The notes under the pieces: model-generated
Databases searched by the model: none
What the model saw: the letters and a program-made list of their open reading frames with translations, nothing else
Told to the model about the DNA's origin: nothing
Source: Phycomyces blakesleeanus NRRL 1555(-)
Taxonomy: Eukaryota; Mucoromycota; Mucoromycetes; Mucorales; Phycomycetaceae
NCBI RefSeq assembly: GCF_001638985.1
Contig: NW_017265157.1
Location: 806,001-870,000, forward strand
Reading direction: 5' to 3'
DNA: 64,000 bases
Shown: positions 45,416 to 56,768 of the stretch, one piece after another
Layout of the letters: each line of letters starts with the position of its first letter
How positions within the stretch are numbered: the stretch's first letter is position 1
Made by a program: the position numbers and the translations under genes

Positions 45416-45515
45416 NNNNNNNNNNNNNNNNNNNNNNNNNNNNNNNNNNNNNNNNNNNNNNNNNNNNNNNNNNNNNNNNNNNNNNNNNNNNNNNNNNNNN
45501 NNNNNNNNNNNNNNN
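45416..45515. other. Assembly gap (100 N)
   Basis: It lies between the accessory stop codon and the C-terminal end of the tnp2 gene of element H. In D the equivalent intergenic region is 207 bases and lacks anything unusual. Confidence 0.9.
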
Positions 45516-47639
45516 TGAACAGGCAGAATGTTGTTGTAGTCATACTTCAGAAATTCTGGCTCATACAACTCGATGCCCTGCTTGGTTCTAGGTTGATGGC
45601 GAGGAATTTTGTACCACTCAACGAAGGCAAATACGTGTTGGGGGTTGTGACAAGGGGAAAGGTTGGTGTGCATGAGGTTTGGTGTAAAATCGTGCAAGAA
45701 CAAGTACTTAATACGACCAGCATATCTTTCCTCAGAGTCTCCACTTTTTTCAATAAATTTCACTTGTATATGCGATCCTCTCATGACCAAGCCTTCTCCA
45801 CCTGTGTAAACTTGTCCAAGAAGATTGATGGACAAAATCTTCTGGATTCGGTCATTCACAAACCAACAATTCCTGATTGTTGTCTTGGCACTGCAAAGAG
45901 AATCGTTGTCATACTCAATTTTATAGAAATCGAGCAGACAATCATACTCGGATTTTCTCATTGTTGTTGGTGGCTTCAAACACAATGGTAGAGCAGAAAG
46001 AGGTAGAGGTTCGTTGCCAAATGTTTGCTTTGAAGGCTTTTCAGCAGATTGTAGGAACGTTGGCAAGTGAAAGTATGACAGTATCAAAGTATGTGGCGAA
46101 AGTGCAGGATTATAGATTTTATGGCCAGACAGCTTGAGAAAGAGAGAGAGGAGTAAAGGACTGGTAACATTTCTGAGATGCGCTTGACAAAAGTCACCAT
46201 TGTAAGAACTCTCAAGAAATCTTTTCATGTAGGTATTCTCGAACCCACTCTTCTGGTTTGCCTCAAACCCTTTCAATACACCATTATAGCGCTCAAAGCT
46301 AAATAGCCAAAATCCATAAATTGGCCCAAAGTTCTCAATCGTTTCTTTTAGATGGAGATGGAGATGCATGTTTTGCGTGAATACATCTGGTTTATAAAAG
46401 TCTTCACAACCAACACAAAACTCCTCCAAACTTTCGTGAGCTTTTTTGATCCCATTTTTGGTGATACTTGGCTTCGTCAATTCTCTGCATGCATCGACAA
46501 AATAGATTCAATTGTCAAGCAGATCATCTCACAGGCGTCTATTGACCAGAACAGGAGAGTATATTAGGCATTATGATTTCTACTCATATGCCTTCATAAA
46601 CAGAAATTTCTTTCCAATCTTTATCTTCAGAGTCGTATACCCTACAGGGAGTACCATTCTATTAGCCTCTTCCTGCATCTCTACAAAATCTTTGTCATCA
46701 AGCAAATTGTTTGCAATCCAAATATCCATCATTCGTTTTGCAGTCCCGAGAAAAAGGTTGTGCATGGGATCGATAATGGTTGCACGCACTGGCTCAAAGT
46801 ACACAAGTCGATGAAGCTCAGACCAACAAACACCATTCTCAATCTCCAATCGCTTTCTCTCTGTCAATGTCTTTGCATTCTTCCACAGGTTTGCATGTCT
46901 GCAATTTTCTTCTTTTGTGCGGCCTACCCATTCCGAAAACTTAAGCCCAAAATAGTTTACAGCAGTGGTCCCATCAACACAAGCAAACTGACGATTGCAT
47001 TTGTAGCATGCACATGTGCTGTTGTGAGATGTAAACCCACACGTCTTTCTTGCAGCAGGGATGTCGCATGCAACCATCAACAGAGCAACACGCACCAGAG
47101 CACCTGAGCAGTTATATGTATCAATTGTGATACCTTTATACAATAGCATAAGTTCATCAACAAGAGGACGCAAATAGTTATTGATCTCGTCGGTGCTTGC
47201 TTCTTTAGGTCCAGGCATCAATCCAACAAGAATGACATTTTCTGCCTTGTTCCGCTCTTCTCTCGGCAGATTGTTAATTGTCAGGTATATCGCACCACAA
47301 GAATATGTTACTCCATCAAATGGTTGAAACCAATCAATGTTCAGTGTCAATAGTAATGATCATTCCTTCGAAACAAACTGGACACCATCCTCATCCACTA
47401 ATTCGTTCCACATCTTTCCATCATATACATCGAATAAAGTACCATCGACTTTTGGTTCACGATTCCATCTGTTGATCATACTCTCAAAAGAAGGACGTGT
47501 AAACATTTTTTTCAAGGTAGTTGTCAACGAGTTATAAACAAATGTGCACTTTGGAATCATGGCGTTCTTCATACTAGACTTGTAGAGATCATTCTTACAA
47601 TGCATCTTACTACCAACTCTTTTGAAATTGCAGGATGTA
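45516..47639 (-). pseudogene. tnp2 transposase, element H, 3' part
   Basis: It aligns with D from CNFKRVG (47630) to the C-terminus, with the NIDWFQPFDGVTYSCGAIYL, ACDIPAARKTCGF, CACYKCNRQF, IIDPMHNLFLGTAKR and HLHLHLKETIENFGPIYG blocks. In-frame stops are TGA at about 47351-47353 (Arg in D) and four within 46490-46580, at least three of them where D has Trp. All fit G-to-A or C-to-T change. It is dead before or since the chromovirus insertion. Confidence 0.85.
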
Positions 47640-47644
47640 TGTGT

Positions 47645-48187
47645 TGTGGTATTTCAGGTACGAAACAATAGAAAAATAAAATATTTGATAATAGAGACGT
47701 ATAGAAATACTTTGAGACTGTATATAAGTTGTCTTTATTCATAAATAAAAAGTGTCCCTTTTTATAAGAAAACACAATCTGCTCTTGTCATTACGTCTTA
47801 GTTTCTTAAGGCTTTCTTCCTTTACTATATTTGGTTATTAGAGTGTATTTACTGCTTAACTAGTGTCGGTGTTACAATTATGACATCAAGTCATAAATCG
47901 TACTTCTTTAGCTCTTAGCTATTCTTTTCTCTTTTATACTAGAGCTTTAGGACTTCCTACTAAATTAGCTCCATATCGATCTGACACAGTTTACCCGGCA
48001 GTATGATATAATTATCTTAACAATCTTTAAGATATTATCTACAGTACTAACTGTAATAATTATTGGGCTGATTACTTAATCGTTTATATATATTTTATAC
48101 TGACAAGATGATAGCTACTACGCTATCCCAATATGAATATGTTCTTATATGTGATAAATCCAACATCCGAGTGTCTGGATCACCACA
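47645..48187 (-). repeat. 3' LTR of the chromovirus (minus-strand element)
   Basis: Starts and ends with TGTGG/CCACA. It lies downstream of the polypurine tract in the element's reading direction. Confidence 0.95.
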
Positions 48188-48200
48188 TTATCCCCACCCA
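48188..48200 (-). promoter_or_regulatory. Polypurine tract for plus-strand priming
   Basis: On minus, GGGTGGGGATAA immediately precedes the LTR tip TGTGGTGATC. This is the position and composition expected of a retrotransposon polypurine tract. A run of about 34 A residues (48259-48293 as T) lies just upstream. Confidence 0.75.
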
Positions 48201-48261
48201 GGTATTAACTAAATACCGTTCAAGTACTCTATGCAATTCTTCTGATCAGCTTGTTCTTTTT

Positions 48262-48295
<34 letters not shown>

Positions 48296-48332
48296 TTTAA
48301 ACGAGTACTGTGGTGCTCAAATAACTCTTTAT

Positions 48333-51300
48333 TTAGACCTTACTGCGTTTCTTCTTTTGATAAGCTGTCTTTGCATAATTCTTCCTTTTAGTACCTGAAT
48401 TTTCTTTAGGTGCGGAATATGCAACTTTCATATCCTTTAATAATTTCTTATTGGCCTTATTGATGTCTTTGATACCTTCTGGAGCTTCACCAATTCTTTG
48501 CCAGTATTCCTTTATGAACTTAGGATCGGTAAAATGATCCTCTGGCTCCCAGGTATCGTGAGACTCATCATAATCCAACCATTTGCATCTATACAAATAA
48601 TTGTTCTTGTCATCTTTTATGTGCCCAATAATTGCTTCGACTTCAAAAAAGTCATTCTTTTGCTCTAATACCTTGTCAGAAACTTTTTTCAATAAAGAAG
48701 GAGGATAATTCCTTGGTTCTAAAAATCCCTTTTCATTTTTCAATACATAAGTATTGGCAGCAGTCTTTCTAACAACAGTGTAGAACCCCTTATACTTCGG
48801 ATCTAATTTATTCTGTTTTTCTGTCACCAAAATCATTACCGTGGTTCCTGGAACCAGATCTATCATTTTGTGACTTCCATCAAAGCGTTCCTTTTGCTTT
48901 TCTGTGACATGCTTTACGTGTTCAAACACGGCAGGGTAGACTATCTCAGTCATTCTTTTAATTTTTTCTTGCAACTCTTTCTGAATCTGTTCAGCAGTTG
49001 CACTATCCTTTTCTTTACTAAAATCGACAAAGTCATTTGGATTCCTTCCAAACATTAACGAGAATGGCGTACTCTTAGTCCTAGCATTATACTTGCTATT
49101 CAAAAACAACTGCGCAGATGGCACCTTCTGATCCCAATCAGCGACATTACCAACTATTTGTTTTTTAATGGTGTTCACTGCCGACTGGACAGCTCTTTCA
49201 CTTGCACCATTAGCTCTAGGATGGTACTGCGAAATCAACGCATGTTCAAAACCAACATTCTCTTTTATACATGTCATCAGCGAGTTCACAAACTCCCGTC
49301 CACAATCACTCTGCAACTTTCTCATCGGACCCCATGTACTAATGACGTCCAGTACTTGTAACGCAATCGTAGCTGCCCTTTTATCAGGTATGGCACGCAA
49401 TACATAAAATTTGCTTGCGATGTCTATCATCACTAACAAGTACTCATTTCCTCTAGTCGACGTTGTAAATGGCCCAGCCAGATCTATTCCCCAACTGTCA
49501 CCAGGAAGTGTTGCAGTCACAGGTCTTAAAGGATTATAACCTTTTCTTGTGATATTATGACGTTGACACTGTATACACGATTGTATAAGATCATTTGCTT
49601 GACTCTTCAAGCTGGTCCAATAGATACCTTTTCTCTTTAAGGCATGTAGTATAGCTTCTACACCAAAATGACCTTTCAAATGTTCTTCAACTAATAACTT
49701 ATTCCTTTCATTTTCTGTGGGAGGAGTAAAGTACTCACCACTCAAGATGTCTGGTAGCGGTTCCATAGTGACAGCACTATTTCTCATGATGGATCTAACC
49801 ACACTATCCCCACCCAGTTCATTTGATAATGTTTCAGTCTCTTCAGATAAACGTGACAACGCATCAGGAAGCACATTCGAAACACCAGGCAAATGAACGA
49901 TCTTAAAGTCATACTGTAAAATCGTGTCCATCCATGCGATCATCATCAGATTCGCAACACGTTGGGTGTGAAGATATGTCAATGCCTTGTGATCCGTGTA
50001 CAAGGTAAAGTGAGAACCATAGACATACTTGTGAAAACGCTTGAGTGCAAATACTAACGCTAGTAATTCTCTTTTGGTCGCAGAATACTTTCTTTCACTT
50101 TGGGATAAGCTCTTAGCCACGAAAGAAATATATTTTTTCTTGCCATCCTTGACTTGATACAACACTGCACCAATACCAGTAAGAGATGCATCACAGCTGA
50201 TACTAAAAGGAGAGTTCATATCTGGGTACGACAACACCAGATCACTCAAAAGTGCTTTTTTCAAGTTATTAAATGCAGTTTGATGCTTATCTGTCCATAA
50301 ATGGGTAATCAACTTTTCATTTCTCAATGAATCTAGTGGCGACATAATGGAAGATACATTCGGAATCAACGTTCTAAAATAGTTGATCAACCCACAATAA
50401 CTTTGGATATCTTTACCCGTCTTTGGTTGAGGAAATTCAAGAACATTAACAAGTTTTCTGCGGTCCATTGTAATTCCTTCAGGTGAAATATGAAAACCAA
50501 GCAAATAAATTTCTTTCTGAAAGAAATGACATTTTTTCGGATTCAACTTCAAATTGACTCTTGTTAATCTCTCAATCACTTGCTTCAAGTGTTCCTTGTG
50601 TTCCTCGAACGTTTTGCTTGCACAAACAATGTCATCCACAAAAAACCGTACAAAAGATAGTCCTTCCAAAGCTATACTCATAGTTCTTTGAAATTGTGAA
50701 CTGACATGCTTTATACCAAACACTGTACCAATAGGTTTGTACTGTACACCACGCCATGTGAAACTAAGTTTGTGTGTGTCCTTTGGGTTCAACCTCAAAG
50801 AATTAAACGCAGATTTCAAATCCAGAGTGGAATAAATATTCGCACCCTTTAAATCTTCAAACAATTCACCGATCAATGGCAAAGGCATACGATCAATTGA
50901 CTTCAACAGGCAATTAATTAATCTGGGATCATGGCAAACGCGATATCCAGTAATTTCTCCTTTACCGTTTGTCTTCTTGACAACAGTCAAAGGCGTATTC
51001 CATTGTGTGTTTGCAGACGCTCTTTCAATTATACCATTGTCCAGCCATTCTTTCACCTGTTCATCCACTACACCTTGCATCTTGTAAGGAATGGGATAAG
51101 GGCTTCTGAACGCCGTAGCATTTTCTGGGGTGTCCAAACATACAACACTTTCAGGTATAGTACAAAACGAACCCTTAGGAATATCTTGATTGTCTTTAAT
51201 GAATGGTCGAATATAATCCATAGCATCCTCAAACTGTTTGGGACCTACAGCCGGATTATTTTCCTTTCGTTCATTTTCTCTCTCAATGGATTCAAGAAGA

Positions 51301-53234
51301 TCACTCTTATTGTTGAAGCGTCTATCGGCTTCTCTACGTTCCTCACTTGAATCAGCATCATCATATGATAAAGGTAAACCATAAATACCAATACCAAGAG
51401 AAGACATATAATCAGTACCAATACTGAAATCATACTCATGACTATTAGTTAAATTCATCACTTCAAACTCGCGTTGAATAGTCTTACTATTGCAAGTTAC
51501 ACTGATCACACAAGTACCGATTCTTTTAATCTGGGTATTGCTATCAGCCAAACGAATAAAATACTTATGAACATTGTTTTTGTTCAACAAATCTTTATTA
51601 ATGTGATTGATGTAACTAATGGCTATTCCATTCTTCAAGCAAAAATTCTTGTCCACCGAACTGAACGTGGCCCCACAGTCCAACAAGGAGATGGTTCTAA
51701 TGGAATTATTTGCCAAAATAGGAAAGGTAATATTAGTGCTCATGTTCTTAAAATCTCTTTTAATAACCATGTCTTTAAGATTGTACTTACAATCTAATGC
51801 CATCTTGGCCAGAGCACTAGTGTTGTCTTGGTACTCTGACCAAGACAACGAGGGACTCCCCTCAACCACAGTGGAAGCTCTTGCTGGTCTACCAGCAGAG
51901 GAGCGGACTGCCATCCTTGACACCTTTGTCAAGTACTTCTCCCGTTCCGGACAGGAGTGTCCCTTAACCCAGGGAGCCTTGCATGAGAAACAGATGCCAT
52001 CCTTCATCGCCTTCTTGAAGTCCCATGCCTTCTTGGGAGACTGAGAACCACGCTCGCAAGAGAAAGACCTTTTCTTTCCCTTGTGGGAACCAGCAGAGAG
52101 AGAGGACGCACCATTGTGAGCAGCAAACGAACTCCAGGAGGACGCGGCAGTACCATTGGCAGGATTATGTAACAAAGCAGTGGAGTCACTTGTTGACACA
52201 CTCACCAACGAGATGATGTCCTCAATCTTTGAGGGCATCTTGGTGCCATAGTTGGCTGACAAAGGAATGAGACAAGCTTCCCGGACTTCCGGACGCAGAT
52301 TCCACCAGAAGCAGAGAACCAATTGAACACCATCGTCCAACGAGGCCTGGCGGCGGAACTTTTGGAATTTGGCACCAAAAGAACGAGCGGATTCTCCTTT
52401 GCCTTGTTTCATGCACCAGACACGACCCATGTTCAGGAACTTACGGAACGGCGTGTCATAGTGATCTAGAAGAATACTTTCGGCCTTCTTCCAGTTGTAG
52501 GCCTTGCCTTTGAGCTTGTCCTCAAACCAAGAACGTTCTTCCTTGTTCAAACAAGTGGGCAACAGACGTTCCCAGCAGGAATCCAAGGTCAGAGAGTGTG
52601 CTTCCAGGACTGTGGTAAACTCCTGGCAGAAGTCATACACCGAATCGAACACATCGCGGTTGGCCTTCACCAGAGGACCCTCAGAACGAAGCTGGAGAAA
52701 AGGTAGGTTACTGGGAACCAGAGTGCTTCTCTTGTCATGAGGCTTAGACGCAGGAGCAGTGGAAGCCTTGAGGTCCTTGAGGATTTGCTCAGCCTCAGCA
52801 AACAGTACTTGTGCTTCCTTGGCACCCTTGGAAGCAGACTTGGCAGCAGTAGAGGTGGGATCCCTCTTGGAAACACCCAAGTAGTGGCCTAGAGCGGCAT
52901 AGTAGTTGCCCTTCTTAGTGTTGAGGTCCTCCTCAGCAGAAGCCAGCAACATTTCCACGGTGGCCACAAGGTTGTTGTTAACTCTGACTCCAGAGTTACC
53001 CAAATAGATGCGAGGAGAATTGGCACCCTCATAACCAGAACGGCCAGCATCGGAACCAGAAGAACCTTCTTCAGAATCAAAGACACCGTCCTCAGAACAC
53101 AAGGGAGTCATCACGGTATCACCATCGTGGTCGGCAGAACCAGCAGCAGAAGGAGGAGGAATGACACCAGAGTTGACACGGGCGGTTTCTTCACCAGAAA
53201 CAATAGTAGAGTTGACAGCGGATTGTTGAGACAT
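48333..53234 (-). CDS. Gag-Pol polyprotein of a chromovirus (1633 aa, single frame)
   Basis: One uninterrupted frame. Gag is residues about 1-430, with a CFSCKAPWVKGHSC zinc knuckle at about 414-428. The aspartic protease has LLDCGATFSS (about 517). Reverse transcriptase has YSTLDLKSAF (about 803) and FFVDDIV (about 865). RNase H has SCDASLTGIGAVLY (about 1013) and LYTDHKALTYL. Integrase has the HHCC region (about 1197-1225), IDLAGPF, QSDCGREF and ANGASERAV (about 1253, 1311 and 1346). A chromodomain, YRCKWLDYDESHDTWEPEDH, lies at about 1535-1555. Gag and Pol share one frame as in Tf1/sushi-type elements. The ATG lies only 22 bases from the LTR. The chromodomain probably directs integration to heterochromatin. 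Confidence 0.96.
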   Translation of the reverse strand: MSQQSAVNSTIVSGEETARVNSGVIPPPSAAGSADHDGDTVMTPLCSEDGVFDSEEGSSGSDAGRSGYEGANSPRIYLGNSGVRVNNNLVATVEMLLASAEEDLNTKKGNYYAALGHYLGVSKRDPTSTAAKSASKGAKEAQVLFAEAEQILKDLKASTAPASKPHDKRSTLVPSNLPFLQLRSEGPLVKANRDVFDSVYDFCQEFTTVLEAHSLTLDSCWERLLPTCLNKEERSWFEDKLKGKAYNWKKAESILLDHYDTPFRKFLNMGRVWCMKQGKGESARSFGAKFQKFRRQASLDDGVQLVLCFWWNLRPEVREACLIPLSANYGTKMPSKIEDIISLVSVSTSDSTALLHNPANGTAASSWSSFAAHNGASSLSAGSHKGKKRSFSCERGSQSPKKAWDFKKAMKDGICFSCKAPWVKGHSCPEREKYLTKVSRMAVRSSAGRPARASTVVEGSPSLSWSEYQDNTSALAKMALDCKYNLKDMVIKRDFKNMSTNITFPILANNSIRTISLLDCGATFSSVDKNFCLKNGIAISYINHINKDLLNKNNVHKYFIRLADSNTQIKRIGTCVISVTCNSKTIQREFEVMNLTNSHEYDFSIGTDYMSSLGIGIYGLPLSYDDADSSEERREADRRFNNKSDLLESIERENERKENNPAVGPKQFEDAMDYIRPFIKDNQDIPKGSFCTIPESVVCLDTPENATAFRSPYPIPYKMQGVVDEQVKEWLDNGIIERASANTQWNTPLTVVKKTNGKGEITGYRVCHDPRLINCLLKSIDRMPLPLIGELFEDLKGANIYSTLDLKSAFNSLRLNPKDTHKLSFTWRGVQYKPIGTVFGIKHVSSQFQRTMSIALEGLSFVRFFVDDIVCASKTFEEHKEHLKQVIERLTRVNLKLNPKKCHFFQKEIYLLGFHISPEGITMDRRKLVNVLEFPQPKTGKDIQSYCGLINYFRTLIPNVSSIMSPLDSLRNEKLITHLWTDKHQTAFNNLKKALLSDLVLSYPDMNSPFSISCDASLTGIGAVLYQVKDGKKKYISFVAKSLSQSERKYSATKRELLALVFALKRFHKYVYGSHFTLYTDHKALTYLHTQRVANLMMIAWMDTILQYDFKIVHLPGVSNVLPDALSRLSEETETLSNELGGDSVVRSIMRNSAVTMEPLPDILSGEYFTPPTENERNKLLVEEHLKGHFGVEAILHALKRKGIYWTSLKSQANDLIQSCIQCQRHNITRKGYNPLRPVTATLPGDSWGIDLAGPFTTSTRGNEYLLVMIDIASKFYVLRAIPDKRAATIALQVLDVISTWGPMRKLQSDCGREFVNSLMTCIKENVGFEHALISQYHPRANGASERAVQSAVNTIKKQIVGNVADWDQKVPSAQLFLNSKYNARTKSTPFSLMFGRNPNDFVDFSKEKDSATAEQIQKELQEKIKRMTEIVYPAVFEHVKHVTEKQKERFDGSHKMIDLVPGTTVMILVTEKQNKLDPKYKGFYTVVRKTAANTYVLKNEKGFLEPRNYPPSLLKKVSDKVLEQKNDFFEVEAIIGHIKDDKNNYLYRCKWLDYDESHDTWEPEDHFTDPKFIKEYWQRIGEAPEGIKDINKANKKLLKDMKVAYSAPKENSGTKRKNYAKTAYQKKKRSKV

Positions 53235-53256
53235 TTCGAGAATTCAAAGTAAAAAA

Positions 53257-53799
53257 TGTGGTATTTCAGGTACGAAACAATAGAAAAATAAAATATTTGA
53301 TAATAGAGACGTATAGAAATACTTTGAGACTGTATATAAGTTGTCTTTATTCATAAATAAAAAGTGTCCCTTTTTATAAGAAAACACAATCTGCTCTTGT
53401 CATTACGTCTTAGTTTCTTAAGGCTTTCTTCCTTTACTATATTTGGTTATTAGAGTGTATTTACTGCTTAACTAGTGTCGGTGTTACAATTATGACATCA
53501 AGTCATAAATCGTACTTCTTTAGCTCTTAGCTATTCTTTTCTCTTTTATACTAGAGCTTTAGGACTTCCTACTAAATTAGCTCCATATCGATCTGACACA
53601 GTTTACCCGGCAGTATGATATAATTATCTTAACAATCTTTAAGATATTATCTACAGTACTAACTGTAATAATTATTGGGCTGATTACTTAATCGTTTATA
53701 TATATTTTATACTGACAAGATGATAGCTACTACGCTATCCCAATATGAATATGTTCTTATATGTGATAAATCCAACATCCGAGTGTCTGGATCACCACA
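53257..53799 (-). repeat. 5' LTR of the chromovirus, with promoter
   Basis: On minus it contains TTATAAAAAGGGAC (TATA-like, about 53379-53366) and, about 45-50 bases further, TCAAAGTA (53327-53320). Transcription should start within this interval. Confidence 0.93.
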
Positions 53800-53804
53800 T
53801 GTGT

Positions 53805-54653
53805 GTTGTTGCTGTAATCGTACAATGTGTGACAATTACTGCATGCTACATATTTTGATATGCCATTTGTCAAGTCATTGTATCCTGTCATTTTCCTCCA
53901 ACCCGGAATGCTTGTGGGAAGTCGGAAATCCTCTCCATAATGTTCGAGGATTGTATTTATGAATGTAATCAAAATTACTGCGCCTTCATCCACAATGAAG
54001 CTAGAAATAAATATCACAGTGAAAACCGCAATTACTCGATGCCAAATATTCTCTGGAAGGTTTTCTGTAGACTCTGTAAGTTATCATAAAATAATATTAA
54101 TTTTTTGTTTCTTTAAGTCAAACCTTTTTTCTTCAATCATAGTTTATTTTTAATATTTACCCTGTTCTTGCTCAAATTCATCTGACGACTCATATTCAGA
54201 CTCATACTCTGAGGTATACTCCTCTGTTTCAAAAAGAGATTCTTCCACCAAAAGAGGTAAGTGGGTATTGACATACTGCTCTGGTGAGGGTGCACCATCG
54301 GAGTAATTATCATCTATTGGTACCAAGTTTAAATAGAGTGCGCATTGGGTATAAAAAATAAAATACTATTACATTCAATATGTTCTTCAATTTGATCTAC
54401 GTCCATATCAGCTTCACCAGTGTTTACTTCGGCTGTCAAAACTATTTGTTCTAATGGATTAGAATACATCATATAAATAAATGAAAAATTGATAACTTAA
54501 TTTACCATTAATGGTTTTATCCATATTCCTGTCATTATCATTCTGGGCATGACGCTTGGCAGTTCTTTTATCTGTCATGGTGTATCCAAGAGGATTGCGA
54601 TTGCATCTTGTGCATTTGCAACGAACTTCATCGGGATTGGCAATGGAAAACAT
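53805..54653 (-). pseudogene. tnp2 transposase, element H, 5' part
   Basis: Exon 1 (54653-54508) has CKCTRCNRNPLGYTMTDKR, matching exon 1 of D. Small acidic exons follow (near 54430-54380 and 54260-54170). The large exon begins before 54017 and includes GAVILITFINTILEHYGEDF and CSNCHTLYDYSNN, ending at the chromovirus. It resumes at 47639. Confidence 0.8.
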
Positions 54654-54895
54654 TTTTTCACTTAATTTTTTTTAATAATAAAGGAAGTGTGTAACAGCCG
54701 TTGCTTATTATAATTGTCTTTATTATTTTGAAAAAATTCTCTCAGTGACTCTGATATATATTAGGCCAATGATATGTCTTTAAATATATTCTCGCTGCTA
54801 AACACAGGAAATGACCTGGGTTGTAATTTTTTGGCTACTATTATCGATAATTCCAGGTAAGTGGAATTCAATTATTTTAAGGTGTTTTTGCAGTG
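54654..54895. other. Right subterminal region of element H
   Basis: 242 AT-rich bases to the terminal repeat. They must contain the tnp2 promoter. Confidence 0.55.
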
Positions 54896-54898
54896 TTT

Positions 54899-56768
54899 GC
54901 TTCACACAAGGTTCTTGGTTTGGTGACTATTTTACATATCATCGTGCTCAACCTTCCTTCAGTGGTCCTTTACAAGTGCAAGCTAATGATCCAGATTGCA
55001 ATGATCCCTGCCACAACTGTACCTGCCGACTTCTGGTCATTTCTTGAGCCAATCATCAAATCACTTGAGATACTGCAAGCAGACAAAATGGTGATAAAAA
55101 CACCAACAAAGACAATGAGAGCAAAAGTCCATGTTCTCATGGCAACTGATAACATTTTAGCATTGACAAAGCTGGCATGTCATGCTGGCCATACAAGCAA
55201 AAATGGCTGTTGTATCTGCAATGTTGTTAGACAAACTTCAGGTCATGGCCAATATTTCAGAACCTTGCCAAGCAACATCATTCGCATCTTAGGGAGCTTC
55301 AGAAGTTTCAACCCTGATATTGTGTTGTGTAAGGGCCTCAAAGAACAATCTCTATTTGCTTCATTGACATCATTCACAGACCCATTTTTCTTTGCCCTTG
55401 ATGAGATGCATGGTCTTTGTCACAGAATCAGCAAGCAGATCTGAGAGCTTGTTTGCAGGAAGTATGGATCTAAGCATCCCCTTTTCCTCTCTGCTGGAGC
55501 ACAGAAGGAGATAGGCGCGGCAATGGAAGGAACAAGAGGATCGATCCCAACATCCTTCCACAGTGCTTGGAGAGACATGGCAAGACATGCAAGATATTTC
55601 CGAGCTGCATACTAGGTCAATTTCCTTCTGTTTGTGGTTTCCACTCTGGTGGTGGAGCATGACCACAATCAAGATGTATGGAAGACATTGCTTGGCCTTG
55701 TGCAAGCATGCACTCTACTCATGAGCTGAGAGTTATTAGTGGAGGAACAAACCTCTATAAAAAGGTATGTTTAGTAGTATTCAGAGTTTTATTTTTGGAA
55801 CTTATTCTGATCTTTCTCTTAGAAATCCTATTAAGTAAAATTCGTACCTGAAAGGTCATTTCTAAAATAGTAAAGTTGGAATAGAAATATTCACTCTCAA
55901 CCAACACCTCTTGCAGCATTACCCGGCAATGATTGATGCATTTGGCCCTCCCAGAGCGTACAGCACCAGATTGCTAGAGAAAGCTATTGGAGAATGTTCT
56001 CAGTTGATAAAGGGCAATTCTGCTATTGGTGCAAACGCCAGGAACATCATGCTGAGACTTGCCCATACAAGACGTGTGGATGTAAATGGAGCCATTATAG
56101 TTAAGGCAAGGACAATAGCATGAATATTGCAATACAATAACGAGTCTGCTGGTTGGCTAATAACTGAGAAAGATGAGCATGTTGAGGTTGACTCAGACAT
56201 TGAGTTCTGGGGGCCTTTGGGATGTAAAACGATTCATGACAGCATTGAAGAAATTTCTTGTCTCCCAGTTCTTCTTGCAAAGTTCTATGAATCAAAGGGG
56301 GTGGAATGCAGCACAATTAATCCAGCCTTGACAACAAGCTGCAAGGCTTTTGTCAATGGCTGTGTGATAAACTCTGCGTTAGCTCACAAAGTACAAAGAG
56401 AGGCCCACCATGTTTGCCTCCAGTTGCAAGTAAACAAAGCAATAAATGCAAGACCAGGATTGTCTCCCGCTCTAAAAGACTTCTTTGGCAAAGTTGTTCT
56501 TTTCTTTGAGCATATTAATGAGAGAAAAAGATGGTCACTTGCTTTGGTCTTGGTGTATAGCACGATGCTGTATAATGGTGTGCTGGTGGTGCGAAATGGA
56601 CAAATGAAGCCAAAGGTAGTCCATCTGGCACATGTCAAGAAATTGGTTGGGCTGGTGGTATCAGACGTGACAGTAAATACAACAGCAGCAATGACAATGG
56701 CATACATAGTGTGGCCAGAACTCAACCGTGGCCCTAAGTTGTCACTTTGTTCTTTTGCTGATATTTAA
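54899..56768 (+). pseudogene. tnp2 transposase, element F, 3' part
   Basis: It continues the exon broken by H: ASHKVLGLVTIL, FWSFLEPIIKSL, ATDNILALTKLACHAGHTSKNGCCICNVV, FALDEMHGLCHRISKQI. An intron (55765-55821) and the last exon follow, ending RGPKLSLCSFADI. In-frame stops stand at about 55442 (Trp in A), 55612, 55726 (Trp in A) and 56121. Divergence from A is larger than between A and B, so F is an older or different subfamily. Confidence 0.85.

Larger units (their letters stand above)
47645..53799 (-). mobile_element. Complete Ty3/gypsy chromovirus (6.16 kb), two identical-looking LTRs
   Basis: LTRs at 47645-48187 and 53257-53799 (543 bases each) look identical on reading. TGTGT flanks both ends (47640-47644 and 53800-53804). 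The minus strand carries one open gag-pol frame. A polypurine tract lies at 48188-48200. The element interrupts the tnp2 gene of H, and removing it with one TGTGT restores that frame. Identical LTRs, an open frame and a perfect duplication indicate a recent insertion. Confidence 0.96.
42524..54895. mobile_element. Element H: CACTG-ended tnp2 transposon nested in F
   Basis: The left end CACTGCAAAAACCATTGGG starts at 42524. The right end GGTGTTTTTGCAGTG finishes at 54895. TTT flanks both (42521-42523 and 54896-54898). Excising it with one TTT restores the tnp2 frame of F. It has the same gene plan as D, with an accessory gene on plus and tnp2 on minus, convergent. It is split by the chromovirus. 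Without that insert it is about 6.2 kb. Confidence 0.88.

Noticed and set aside
48259..48293. The T run as a poly(A) tail of a LINE or SINE
   Set aside because: It lies inside the chromovirus between the stop codon and the polypurine tract, with no LINE or SINE sequence beside it.
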